Positions 1 to 9,148 of a stretch of 64,000 nt of DNA are shown piece after piece. Origin of the DNA: Fusicatenibacter sp. (GTDB taxonomy: Bacteria > Bacillota > Clostridia > Lachnospirales > Lachnospiraceae); contig JAGHIA010000070.1 in the NCBI GenBank assembly GCA_017887445.1, positions 1-64,000 on the forward strand, read 5' to 3'. The notes under the pieces were generated by a model, which was not told where the DNA came from, searched no databases, and worked only from the letters and a program-made list of their open reading frames with translations. Both the position numbers and the translations under genes were made by a program. Position 1 is the stretch's first letter. Each line of letters starts with the position of its first letter.

Positions 1-1
1 C

Positions 2-496
2 CATATCTACACCATGGACGAGGAAGTGACGCTGGAGGAGGCGGTGGTGCGGCTTCTGAAGGAGCGCGGTCTGCACCTGACGACCGCTGAGTCCTGTACC
101 GGCGGAGCGGTGGCGGCGCGGATCGTAAATGTGCCGGGAGCCTCCGAGGTTCTGGAGCAGGGAATCGTCACCTACTCCAACGAAGCAAAGCAGCGTTACC
201 TGGGCGTCAGCGGGGATACGCTGGCTCAGCACGGGGCCGTAAGTCCCGAAACAGCCAGAGAAATGGCTGAGGGCGGATGCCGGAATACCGGAACGGAAGC
301 CTGCATTGCCATCACCGGAATCGCCGGGCCCGGCGGCGGTACGCCGGAAAAGCCGGTGGGACTGGTCTATATGGGGTGCTGCGTCAATGGAAAGACTACG
401 GTTCAGGAATACCGGTTCCGCGGCAACAGAACCAAGATCCGCGAGCAGGCTGTGGTCAAGGCGCTGACGCTGCTGAGAAGCTGTATTCTGGAGTGA
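2..496 (+). CDS. cinA: CinA C-terminal nicotinamide-nucleotide amidohydrolase domain, probably the 3' part of a full-length cinA truncated by the window edge
   Basis: TAESCTGG and GIAGPGGGTPEKPVGLVY motifs; the frame stays open to the window edge (H-I-Y-T-M-D-E-E..TLEEAVVRLL resembles the CinA interdomain linker). Confidence 0.85.
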   Translation, partial: HIYTMDEEVTLEEAVVRLLKERGLHLTTAESCTGGAVAARIVNVPGASEVLEQGIVTYSNEAKQRYLGVSGDTLAQHGAVSPETAREMAEGGCRNTGTEACIAITGIAGPGGGTPEKPVGLVYMGCCVNGKTTVQEYRFRGNRTKIREQAVVKALTLLRSCILE

Positions 497-504
497 GAAA
501 TTTA

Positions 505-548
505 AAAGCATGTCTGAGAGGATAAACTTCAGGCATGCTTTTCCTTTT
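505..548. terminator. hairpin terminator between cinA and the convergent hypothetical gene
   Basis: AAAAGCATG...CATGCTTTT stem followed by CCTTTTCTTTTTT. Confidence 0.7.
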
Positions 549-553
549 CTTTT

Positions 554-826
554 TTATTTCCTTATCATCTTCATCATCTGTATCAGCTGGTCGATTTTCG
601 CGATTTCCTGGGGCGGTTTGTTCTGTTTCAGGACCTGGATGACCAGATTCATCTCTGCATCGTTAAACTGCAGTCCTCTGTCTCTGGAAGTGTTTGCCGC
701 CGCCATCAGAACCGGCAGCAGTTCGTTGACGCCCTTGCCGTTTCCCATGGCCGCCATGGACTGAAGCATCTGCAGCTTTTCCCTGGGAATCCCCGAAAGA
801 TTCGGGTCCTTTGTCCAGTCATCCAT
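554..826 (-). CDS. hypothetical protein (90 aa, helical, Met/Gln-rich)
   Basis: ORF overlapping the stop of the upstream ORF by a few nt; no antisense competitor of better quality. Confidence 0.6.
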   Translation of the reverse strand: MDDWTKDPNLSGIPREKLQMLQSMAAMGNGKGVNELLPVLMAAANTSRDRGLQFNDAEMNLVIQVLKQNKPPQEIAKIDQLIQMMKMIRK

Positions 827-1202
827 TTCCGTCTGTCTCCTTTCTGTCTTCCGGCATTTGCCCGTCTTCCTGATACATCTGAAACATCTGCACTGCAGTG
901 AACGCGGTCATAAGGTTATTCAGGTTTTCTTTCATTTCTCCAGACGCGAACTGACTGATGGACTGGATCATTTCCACCGGGTTCGCGGCAGCGGCGGGTT
1001 CCCGCTGGGACATCATCGACAGCTCCTGGGTACGGGAAAACAACTGCACGGTCCGCTGCAATTCCATGGCTTTGGCGAAGATAGACAGCATGGACTGGGC
1101 GCGGGGAGCGGCGTAGGGGATTGCGGCTTTGAGAAGCTGCAGCTGGTCCTCCGCCACCATCTGGTCCAGCGGCGTCATTTTTACGGAATCCTGTTCGTTC
1201 AT
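819..1202 (-). CDS. hypothetical protein, probably cotranscribed with 554..826
   Basis: ORF 819..1214; MNEQDS start preceded by GGGGATTTTC. Confidence 0.55.
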   Translation of the reverse strand: MNEQDSVKMTPLDQMVAEDQLQLLKAAIPYAAPRAQSMLSIFAKAMELQRTVQLFSRTQELSMMSQREPAAAANPVEMIQSISQFASGEMKENLNNLMTAFTAVQMFQMYQEDGQMPEDRKETDGNG

Positions 1203-1441
1203 GAAAATCCCCATGATTCACAATTTCTATATCTTATGCAGCGGCAGAGAAAAAGAGAACGGGAGTAATAATTTTTGTAACTATTCAGCCAGGTCGGTGC
1301 ATTCTGTGGAGCACATCTTACAGAAAGCAATTTTCAATCACGCGCTAAGAGTCACGAACAGGAACCGGTTTTTTTCATATTATGTAGAGAACCCGGACAA
1401 TACAGACACGCTCCGGCACAAAGAAAAGGAGGAGAAGCACG

Positions 1442-1621
1442 ATGAACGACAGGAAAAACCAGGAACCGGAACATTCCCGGCTTGTGGTGGACGGAAACGC
1501 GTTCTATGAACTGGACCTTGACTGTGTCCGCTGCCGGGAAGCACGCAGGAAAACGCAGGCAGAAAGTCCCGGAAAAACCCAGAACCCCAAAGAGGAACCT
1601 TCCGGACAGCGCCGCATTTAA
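1442..1621 (+). CDS. small hypothetical protein, 59 aa (MNDRKNQEPEHSRLVVDGNAFYELDLDCVRCREARRKTQAESPGKTQNPKEEPSGQRRI)
   Basis: Read directly: AGGAGG 9 nt upstream of ATG, TAA at 1619-1621, terminator-like hairpin downstream; just below the ORF-track length cut-off. Confidence 0.6.
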   Translation: MNDRKNQEPEHSRLVVDGNAFYELDLDCVRCREARRKTQAESPGKTQNPKEEPSGQRRI

Positions 1622-1654
1622 TAGACTGACATTCCCTATGATCCGTTTGTTTCC

Positions 1655-1710
1655 TGCCACCGGGATATCCTTCGCAAACTGCGAGGTGATACTTTGGTGG
1701 CAGGTTGTCT
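1655..1710 (+). terminator. hairpin terminator after the 59-aa ORF
   Basis: CCTGCCACC...GGTGGCAGG followed by TTGTCTTTTTATT. Confidence 0.6.
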
Positions 1711-1749
1711 TTTTATTGTAACAATCCCGAGGCCTGCAGCGCGAAGCGT

Positions 1750-1778
1750 GTAACAGTTCAGCAAGGCTGAACTGTTAC
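1750..1778. repeat. palindromic intergenic repeat GTAACAGTTCAGC-AAG-GCTGAACTGTTAC
   Basis: perfect 13-bp arms; related copies elsewhere in the window. Confidence 0.85.
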
Positions 1779-1944
1779 AGCCGGAGTGAATCTGTATCAA
1801 ATCCTTATTTCTATCTGTTATAAACTATGATAAAATAGAAAAAAGGCAACGGTCCAGCCAGCTGAACTGTTACGGTATCCGGCTATTAAAAATCGCTTGG
1901 CCATGGGCCGGATGCCTGTTCGAATGTGAAAGGGGGATTCGCAT

Positions 1945-2142
1945 ATGAAACTTAAAATGAAAGGAATCGCCTTGCTTCTCATGGCGATTTTGCTGACTTT
2001 ATCTTTCGGAGACGAGAGTTTTTTTCACTTGGATTTCCAATGGCATACGGTCTTTGTGCTTATGGGACTTGCTGGTGTTATCATGACATTCCTGCCGGAA
2101 AAAAAGAAAGAGTACGGGGGTGAGTCGTATGATAGACAGTAA
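1945..2142 (+). CDS. small membrane protein, 65 aa, two predicted TM segments
   Basis: ORF with GGGGGAT upstream; overlaps the start of the next gene. Confidence 0.55.
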   Translation: MKLKMKGIALLLMAILLTLSFGDESFFHLDFQWHTVFVLMGLAGVIMTFLPEKKKEYGGESYDRQ

Positions 2143-2815
2143 ACAAGTAAAAAACCTTGCTATTTCCCTTGGCGCAGATCTATGTGGTATCGCTGATGTA
2201 AAAAGCTTTTCTGAGGCTCCAAAGGGATTCCATCCGACAGACGTTCTTCCTTCCTGTAAATCCGTCATCTCATTTGCATGCAGATTTCCAGCAGGAACCT
2301 TGTTTTGCAATTCATCAATCCCATATACCAGGGTTCGAAATTCGATAACTGCAAAAATGGACGCTATTGCCCTTGATCTGTGCATAGAATTGGAAAAACA
2401 TCAGATACTGAGTGTTCCGATTCCCACCAACGAAAGTCTGTGGGATAATGATACAGAGAGATATCGTTCCATAATTTCTTTAAAGCATGCTGCCCAGGCT
2501 GCTGGCCTTGGCACAATCGGACGTCATTCTTTGCTGATAACACCGGAATTTGGCAGCATGGTATGGCTGGGTGCTGTGCTTTGCTGTCAGGAACTGGAGC
2601 CAGATGAGCAAAAGGAACCAATCTGCGATCTCTGTCAGCGTTGTGTGGAAATATGTCCGGTAAATGCATTGGAGCAGCAGGAAATAAATCAGCTGAAATG
2701 CTGGGAATATGCGTTTGGAAATGACGATAAACGACAGGTGTGGAGAATCGCCTGTCACAGATGCAGGGATATCTGCCCGTACAATTTGGGGATACAAAAT
2801 TTCATAGAATGCTGA
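2129..2815 (+). CDS. QueG-like (epoxyqueuosine reductase-related) double 4Fe-4S cluster protein
   Basis: CDLCQRCVEICPVNAL and CHRCRDICPYN Fe-S motifs; GLGTIGRHSLLITPEFGS. Confidence 0.75.
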   Translation: MIDSKQVKNLAISLGADLCGIADVKSFSEAPKGFHPTDVLPSCKSVISFACRFPAGTLFCNSSIPYTRVRNSITAKMDAIALDLCIELEKHQILSVPIPTNESLWDNDTERYRSIISLKHAAQAAGLGTIGRHSLLITPEFGSMVWLGAVLCCQELEPDEQKEPICDLCQRCVEICPVNALEQQEINQLKCWEYAFGNDDKRQVWRIACHRCRDICPYNLGIQNFIEC

Positions 2816-2852
2816 TTTCCATATAGGAAGAGGAATTTTCCATAAAGTAAAA

Positions 2853-2913
2853 AAAGGCCCTGCGGGCCCGCAGACCAAGGGAATTTCGTCCCCGTCTGCG
2901 GGCCGCAGGGCCT
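2853..2913 (-). terminator. strong GC-rich terminator for the Cys-rich peptide gene
   Basis: AAGGCCCTGCGG..CCGCAGGGCCTT stem with a T7 tract on the minus strand. Confidence 0.8.
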
Positions 2914-2960
2914 TCTGGCCGGCGGATCTTTCAGCATCCGCCGGCAGTTCTTACGTTTGA

Positions 2961-3194
2961 TCAGCAGCCACAGCCGCAGCCATTTCCGTTTCCGCCGCAG
3001 CAGAACAGAAGCAGCAGAATCAGCAGACAGCTGTCATTTCCGCAGCCGCCAAAAGTAGAGTTTCCGTTTCCACAGAAGCAGTTCAAAAGAAGCAGGATCC
3101 AGATGATGCTGCATCCGCAGGAACTTCCGTTAAACAGGCTGGTATTTCCGGAATCACATCCACATCCACAGTTTGTAGCAGCTAAATCACTCAT
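2961..3194 (-). CDS. Cys/Gly-rich hydrophobic small protein (77 aa, 14 Cys)
   Basis: MSDLAATNCGCGCDSGNTS...GGNGNGCGCGC; GGAGG upstream of ATG at 3194. Confidence 0.7.
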   Translation of the reverse strand: MSDLAATNCGCGCDSGNTSLFNGSSCGCSIIWILLLLNCFCGNGNSTFGGCGNDSCLLILLLLFCCGGNGNGCGCGC

Positions 3195-3264
3195 ATCATT
3201 TCCTCCAAATTGATTTGGTTTACACTTCATGATATGAGTCTGCGTTTCATTTGGTTACAGCCCA

Positions 3265-3495
3265 TCAGGAAAAATCGAACAGTTTTTTCACCGGAACCTC
3301 CAAGGCGTCGGCGATGTCAAACAACAGCTGCAGTGAGATGGACGTTCTCGCGTTGGGCGCTTCGATGTTGCTCATGTGGGTCCGGCTGATGTGGACAGCC
3401 TCCGCCAGCTGGCTCTGGGTCATGCCCCGTGATTTGCGGTAATAGGCGATGGTCAGTCCCAGAAGCCTAAACTGTTTTATTCTTTCTTCGTTCAT
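3265..3495 (-). CDS. XRE-family helix-turn-helix transcriptional regulator
   Basis: RKSRGMTQSQLAEAVHISRTHMSNIEAPNARTS; GGAGG before ATG at 3495. Confidence 0.85.
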   Translation of the reverse strand: MNEERIKQFRLLGLTIAYYRKSRGMTQSQLAEAVHISRTHMSNIEAPNARTSISLQLLFDIADALEVPVKKLFDFS

Positions 3496-3631
3496 ACATG
3501 TTCCTCCTCTTGTATTCCCATCGCCATGGGCGATTCCCTGCTGTTTGCGGCTGCAGTCATATAGTACTTCCCTTGATGCCGGGGTCAAAAGCCGGGGTTC
3601 CCGGATGGGTTCTGACCTTGACATCATTCCC

Positions 3632-5326
3632 TCAGGTAGTCATCAGCGAGAGAAATGTGTTGTACAGATTCAGTGTTCCGTATCCCCATTCACGGTTGGG
3701 GTAAGTCAGCGCAGGGTCCCTTTGCGCCCCGCGGATCAGATAGCTTTTCAATTCCTGGGTGGTAAAATACCGGGACAGGGTCCGCTCCATGCCCCACTGG
3801 ATCAGAAGAGCGGCAGCGCCGGACGCCAGGGCAGCCGCTGCGCTGGTCCCTGTTTTTTCGATATAGCTGTCCAGCGGTCCCGGCCCGGTAACGTTGACGC
3901 CAGGGGAAACAAAGTCCGGCTTTACGTTCTCGTCGGCCGTGTACCCCCGCCCGGAATTTACATACAGGCTTCCGGTCACCGCGTCGTAAGCGCCGGTGGT
4001 GATGATCGTTTCCGGCGTGGAGGGATTGGTCAGCGTGGTATATGGGTCCGGCGAGAGAAAGGTGATGTCCGGGACCGCGAAACCGGTGATCGGCAGCCAC
4101 AGGTGAAATTCCCTGCTGCTGGCTTCCGCGCCGTAGACCTGCAGGTTCCAGATCCCCGCCGTAGGCCTGGAAAAACGGATCACGATCAGCTGACGGCCGC
4201 TGGCGGTTACCACGTCGTATTTTACGAAAATCTTCGTCTCCTCCAGAATAAAGCTGCTGGCTGTCTCCACCGTCAGCGATACCGGGATGCGGGGAATGGT
4301 CTCGCCCACCGGGGAACGAAACCCCACGGAAAACAGCTGCGGAGCCTGTCCCCACAGCTCCATGGTAAACCCGCCGCTTCCCTCCGGCACAAGGATCTCC
4401 ACATTCACCGGACTGTCTTGCGAAGACACAGATCCGTGCGCGTGATGGGCGCGCCCCGCCTCGTTTCCAGCGGCGGCCACCGGCGTGATTCCCTGGATCT
4501 GTCCCAGCCTGCGAAGGGAAAAGGACAGTGGGAGAGAGCCGGTGCGGCTTCCCTGATTGCTGCCGAGGGCCAGACAGATGACCAGCGGCTTTCCGGCCTG
4601 CTGCGCCACCTGTGTTAGGAAACGGATGCCTGCCATGATATCGTTTTCCTGAAACGCCACAGCGCCGGGGGACACATAAAAAAAATCTCTCAGATACTGC
4701 TTGGCCGGTTTCAGCCGGACGGCGGCGATATCCGCCTCCGGCGCGGCGCCGATAAATCCCTGCCTTTCGTCGGGAGTGCCCGCGGCAACGCCTGCCAGAA
4801 AGGTTCCGTGACCGTCCGCGTCAGAAAAAGGCACAGCCTCCAGCGGATCTTCCAGGCGAAGCGCCTGATCGATCTGCTCCTTCGTGTACTCGGTCCCATA
4901 GGGGAACAAAGAAGGCGGCGTACCGTCCCGCCGGGTCTGGTCCCAGAGCGCAAGGATCCGGGTGGAACCGTCGGGTTTTCGAAACGCCGGGTGGGTATAG
5001 TCGAGGCCTGTGTCCACAAAGCCAAGGATCACCCCCGCGCCGGTGAGGCCAAGCACAGGCTGGTTCTGTACCTGAAGGATCCCGGCGCTTTCCAGCGATA
5101 CGGTGTCCAGCGGCGTGTAGAGCTTCGGCACGGCATTATAAGGAATATCGCCGAACTGGTTGGGCGGAAGCAGGCTCCTGTCCAAAAAAAACGTGGAGAA
5201 CTGCGTGGTCAGTTCAAAAAAACGATCGCCGGTTCCTCCGTCAGAGCTGCGAAGTGCCTCCAGATAAAAGTTCCTGACGATAAGATCCGCGTATTCCTCC
5301 GAATAAACAAGTTCTTCCAGTGTCAA
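3632..5326 (-). CDS. S8 family subtilisin-like serine protease (Csp-like, large)
   Basis: Asp GFVDTGLDYTHPAF, His DGHGTFLAGVAAG, Ser KTGTSAAAALASG; start uncertain (TTG). Confidence 0.9.
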   Translation of the reverse strand: MTLEELVYSEEYADLIVRNFYLEALRSSDGGTGDRFFELTTQFSTFFLDRSLLPPNQFGDIPYNAVPKLYTPLDTVSLESAGILQVQNQPVLGLTGAGVILGFVDTGLDYTHPAFRKPDGSTRILALWDQTRRDGTPPSLFPYGTEYTKEQIDQALRLEDPLEAVPFSDADGHGTFLAGVAAGTPDERQGFIGAAPEADIAAVRLKPAKQYLRDFFYVSPGAVAFQENDIMAGIRFLTQVAQQAGKPLVICLALGSNQGSRTGSLPLSFSLRRLGQIQGITPVAAAGNEAGRAHHAHGSVSSQDSPVNVEILVPEGSGGFTMELWGQAPQLFSVGFRSPVGETIPRIPVSLTVETASSFILEETKIFVKYDVVTASGRQLIVIRFSRPTAGIWNLQVYGAEASSREFHLWLPITGFAVPDITFLSPDPYTTLTNPSTPETIITTGAYDAVTGSLYVNSGRGYTADENVKPDFVSPGVNVTGPGPLDSYIEKTGTSAAAALASGAAALLIQWGMERTLSRYFTTQELKSYLIRGAQRDPALTYPNREWGYGTLNLYNTFLSLMTT

Positions 5327-5428
5327 TGGTCTGTACCATCCGTTTTTTTCCAGTATACGAAACGCCGGATAAAAATATGCGGACCAGACCGTTGGAAACG
5401 ATTCAGCCAGATCTGTACGTTTATGGAT

Positions 5429-6862
5429 TTATTCCAGCAGACCGCTGATATCCTGGTTGGGCACCTCCATGGGATATTTGTTGTCAAAACAAGCCTTGCA
5501 GATAGGAAGCTCCCCGACCATCTCCTGCAGATCTTCAATGGGCATGTACCCGAGAGAGTCGCCGCCGATCAGCTTCCGGATCTCCTCCGCCGAGTGGGTA
5601 TGGGCGATCAGCTGCTGATTGGACGGCACGTCGGTGCCAAAGTAGCAGGGGTAAAGGAACGGCGGCGAACTGATGCGCACATGGACCTCCAGGGCGCCGG
5701 CTTTTTTCATCATGGTAATGATATTCGCAATGGTTGTACCGCGCACGATGGAATCGTCCACCAGCACGATCCTTTTTCCGCGGACCACAGGCTCCAGCAC
5801 GCTCAGCTTGATCTTAACGCTGGATTCCCGCTCCTTCTGACTTGGCTTGATAAAGGTGCGGCCAATGTAGCTGTTCTTGTGGAACGCGAAGGCAAATGGG
5901 ATTCCAGAAGCTTCCGAGTAACCTTTCGCCGCCGTCAGTCCGGAATCCGGCACGCCTACCACCAGATCCGCCTCCACCGGGTAGGTCCTTGCCAGGATCT
6001 TTCCCGCGCGGATGCGGGATTCATAGACGTTGACCCCGTCCATACAGCTGTCCAGACGGGCGAAATAGATATATTCAAAAATGCAGTGGGCCTTCCGGAC
6101 GCTGTCCGGCATAAACTGGGAGTGCAACTGTCCGCGCTTGTCCACGGTCACGATTTCTCCCGGGGCCACGTCACGGACAAACTCTGCTCCGATGGAGGAA
6201 AGGGCGCAGCTTTCCGAGGCGAACACCCAGGCGTTCTCCCGTTTTCCGATGCACAGCGGCTTCAGTCCGTAAGGATCGCGCACACCCACCAGCTTTCTGG
6301 GACTCATGATCACAAGACCGTAAGCGCCGCGGATCTTTTCCACGGTTTTTTTGATGGCTTCCTCCACGGTAGCCGAGTGGACGCGCTCCCGGGCGATATG
6401 GTAGGCGATGATCTCCGAGTCAATGGTGGTGTGGAAGATCGCTCCGGTGTACTCCATCTCCTCCCGCAGTTCCATGGCGTTGACCAGATTTCCATTGTGG
6501 GCCAGGGCCAGGGAGCCTTTCAGATATTTTAAAACCAGCGGCTGAGCGTTTTCCAGAGTGGTCGCCCCGGTGGTGGAATAGCGGACGTGGCCGATGCCGA
6601 TGTTTCCCTTCATCTCCTGCAGGCGGGATTCCCGGAATACCTCCTGTACCAGTCCCATACCTTTATGAAAATTCACCTGGCCTTTGGGACCTCTGGTGTC
6701 CGACACGGCGATCCCGCAGGATTCCTGTCCCCGGTGCTGCAGCGCGGACAGACCGTAGTAGATGGATGTGCTCACATCGCCGCCGTCCGGGTCGTAAATC
6801 CCAAAAACACCGCATTCCTCTTTGATCCCGCTCTCACAGGTTTCGTATGATACATGTTTCAT
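5429..6862 (-). CDS. purF: amidophosphoribosyltransferase
   Basis: N-terminal CGVFGIYDPDGGDVS, LQHRGQESCGIAV, PRPP motif VLVDDSIVRGTT. Confidence 0.97.
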   Translation of the reverse strand: MKHVSYETCESGIKEECGVFGIYDPDGGDVSTSIYYGLSALQHRGQESCGIAVSDTRGPKGQVNFHKGMGLVQEVFRESRLQEMKGNIGIGHVRYSTTGATTLENAQPLVLKYLKGSLALAHNGNLVNAMELREEMEYTGAIFHTTIDSEIIAYHIARERVHSATVEEAIKKTVEKIRGAYGLVIMSPRKLVGVRDPYGLKPLCIGKRENAWVFASESCALSSIGAEFVRDVAPGEIVTVDKRGQLHSQFMPDSVRKAHCIFEYIYFARLDSCMDGVNVYESRIRAGKILARTYPVEADLVVGVPDSGLTAAKGYSEASGIPFAFAFHKNSYIGRTFIKPSQKERESSVKIKLSVLEPVVRGKRIVLVDDSIVRGTTIANIITMMKKAGALEVHVRISSPPFLYPCYFGTDVPSNQQLIAHTHSAEEIRKLIGGDSLGYMPIEDLQEMVGELPICKACFDNKYPMEVPNQDISGLLE

Positions 6863-6907
6863 GTCTGCTCTGTATTCTCCTTTGCAAAATATTTTGCTGC
6901 ATATCGA

Positions 6908-6955
6908 ATAAAAAAAGACAAAGGGGCCACTCTGTAATCAGAGAACCCCTTTGTC
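6908..6955 (-). terminator. leader hairpin with U-tract immediately downstream of the purF promoter (attenuator candidate)
   Basis: GACAAAGGGG/CCCCTTTGTC plus CTCTG/CAGAG, then TTTTTTTATT on the minus strand. Confidence 0.75.
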
Positions 6956-6965
6956 TCAGACCAAA

Positions 6966-6995
6966 ATTATACGCTTTCCGATGAACGGATGTCAA
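6966..6995 (-). promoter_or_regulatory. sigma-A type promoter for purF
   Basis: TTGACA (6995-6990), 18-nt spacer, TATAAT (6971-6966). Confidence 0.8.
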
Positions 6996-7105
6996 TAGAT
7001 TTTAGCGTGTTTTTTTGGATTTATCTCTTTTTTATGGTCAGACGGTTTTTTGTGACAATTATTTTGGAGATTTTGCCAAAATTGCGAAAAGCGGAAAAAA
7101 TTTTA

Positions 7106-7133
7106 TTGCATTCGCCAAAACCCGTGATACAAT
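7106..7133 (+). promoter_or_regulatory. promoter for pyrG
   Basis: TTGCAT - 16 nt - TACAAT, followed by GGGAACTG. Confidence 0.65.
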
Positions 7134-7168
7134 GGGAACTGTTTTTTAGAACGTGTAACGCAGAACGC

Positions 7169-7196
7169 GTAACAGTTCAGTCAGCTGAACAGTTAC
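7169..7196. repeat. palindromic intergenic repeat GTAACAGTTCAG-TCAG-CTGAACAGTTAC in the pyrG leader
   Basis: inverted repeat with one mismatch; same family as 1750..1778. Confidence 0.8.
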
Positions 7197-7226
7197 CAGA
7201 ACGCGAACAGACAGGAGGGAATCATT

Positions 7227-8837
7227 ATGGCAGTAAAGTATGTTTTTGTAACCGGCGGAGTGGTTTCCGGTCTCGGCAAGGGGATCACCGCAGCGTCGCT
7301 GGGCCGCCTTCTGAAGGCCAGAGGCTACAAGGTCACGATGCAGAAATTCGACCCGTACATCAACGTGGATCCGGGAACCATGAACCCCATCCAGCACGGG
7401 GAGGTATTCGTCACCGACGACGGTACGGAGACGGATCTGGACCTTGGCCACTACGAGCGTTTCATCGACGAGAGCCTTGACCGGAATTCCAACGTGACCA
7501 CGGGTAAGGTATACTGGTCAGTGCTGCAGAAAGAGCGCCATGGGGACTTTGGCGGCGGCACCGTTCAGGTGATCCCTCATATCACCAATGAGATCAAGAG
7601 CCGCTTTTACCACAACGAGGAGGAGGACCGCATCGCCATCATCGAGGTAGGAGGCACCGTCGGCGATATTGAAAGCCAGCCGTTTCTTGAGGCCATCCGC
7701 CAGTTTCAGCATGAGGTGGGCCACGAAAACGCGGTGCTTGTCCATGTTACGCTGATTCCCTATCTGAAAGCCTCCGGAGAGATGAAGACCAAACCTACCC
7801 AGGCCAGCGTCAAGGAGCTGCAGGGTCTCGGTCTGTGGCCGGATGTGATCGTCTGCCGTTCCGAACATCCGCTGACCCAGGAGATCCGGGACAAGATCGC
7901 CCTGTTCTGCAATGTGCCAAGCACTCACGTTCTCCAGAATCTGGATGTGGACTATCTGTATGAGGCTCCACTGGCCATGGAGCGGGAGCGTCTGGCGCAG
8001 GTGGTCTGCGAATCCTTGCATCTTCCCTGTCCCGAACCAGATCTGTCCGACTGGCAGACCATGGTACAGGCGCTGCGTACCCCGGACAAGGAGGTGACCA
8101 TCGCTCTGGTGGGAAAATACATTCAGCTGCACGACGCTTACCTGAGCGTGGCCGAGGCGCTGAAGCACGGAGGAATCGCCGTGCGGGCCAGCGTTTCCAT
8201 CCGCTGGGTGGATTCCGAGACGGTGACCAAGGACAATGTGGCCGATGTTCTGGCGGGCGTGGACGGCGTGCTGGTTCCCGGCGGTTTCGGCAGCCGCGGC
8301 GTGGAAGGGAAGATCACAGCCATCCGCTATGCCCGGGAGCATCAGCTTCCCTTCCTTGGCCTGTGCCTGGGCATGCAGCTGGCCATCGTGGAGTACGCCC
8401 GCCATGTGGCCGGCTGTCCCGGCGCCCACAGCATCGAGCTGGACCCGGAGACGAACTATCCGGTGATTTCTCTGATGCCGGACCAGAACGGCGTGGAGGA
8501 TATCGGCGGGACCCTGCGGCTGGGCGCGTATCCCTGCGTGCTGAAGGAAGATTCCCTGGCCTTCCGGCTTTACGGCGCAAAACAGATCCAGGAACGGCAC
8601 AGACACCGCTACGAAGTCAACAACGAATACCGCGAGACGCTCACCAGCCACGGCATGAAGCTTTCCGGCCTTTCCCCGGACGGCAGGATCGTGGAGATGA
8701 TCGAGCTGGAAGACCATCCGTTCTTTGTGGCGACCCAGGCCCATCCGGAGTTCAAGTCCCGGCCCAACCGCCCCCACCCACTGTTCCGCGGACTGATCCA
8801 GGCGGCGGCAGAGCATCATAGAAAAGCAGGAGAGTGA
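7227..8837 (+). CDS. pyrG: CTP synthase
   Basis: [26 protein letters not shown]; GATase motif [12 protein letters not shown]. Confidence 0.97.
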   Translation: MAVKYVFVTGGVVSGLGKGITAASLGRLLKARGYKVTMQKFDPYINVDPGTMNPIQHGEVFVTDDGTETDLDLGHYERFIDESLDRNSNVTTGKVYWSVLQKERHGDFGGGTVQVIPHITNEIKSRFYHNEEEDRIAIIEVGGTVGDIESQPFLEAIRQFQHEVGHENAVLVHVTLIPYLKASGEMKTKPTQASVKELQGLGLWPDVIVCRSEHPLTQEIRDKIALFCNVPSTHVLQNLDVDYLYEAPLAMERERLAQVVCESLHLPCPEPDLSDWQTMVQALRTPDKEVTIALVGKYIQLHDAYLSVAEALKHGGIAVRASVSIRWVDSETVTKDNVADVLAGVDGVLVPGGFGSRGVEGKITAIRYAREHQLPFLGLCLGMQLAIVEYARHVAGCPGAHSIELDPETNYPVISLMPDQNGVEDIGGTLRLGAYPCVLKEDSLAFRLYGAKQIQERHRHRYEVNNEYRETLTSHGMKLSGLSPDGRIVEMIELEDHPFFVATQAHPEFKSRPNRPHPLFRGLIQAAAEHHRKAGE

Positions 8838-9019
8838 TCTGCGGGAAACGGATATTCCCTGTCCCGGAGTATGTTTGAACCTTCAATCTGTAAGCCTGGT
8901 TTACGGGAACGCAGAAAAGAATTTTCAAACATATTCCGGGGATGCAGCACAAAAAATGCGGCGCAAAGCCGGATTTTATCCAAAAAATCCCAGAAAAAAT
9001 AAAAAAACTTAAATTTGTT

Positions 9020-9048
9020 ATTTACAAATCCAAAGTTTTGGTTTATAT
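9020..9048 (+). promoter_or_regulatory. promoter for gltB
   Basis: TTTACA - 17 nt - TATATT. Confidence 0.55.
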
Positions 9049-9148
9049 TATAACCCATAGTTGCAGATAACCGCAGCTATTTGGCTGTCTGAATAGCTGC
9101 AAAGTACCTGCGGCAGTTTGCATTTTGAAAAACAGAAAGGGTGTTTGT

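Noticed and set aside
4808-6532. 574-aa plus-strand ORF antisense to purF and the subtilase
   Set aside because: Overlaps two well-supported genes, no domain signature; shadow ORF.
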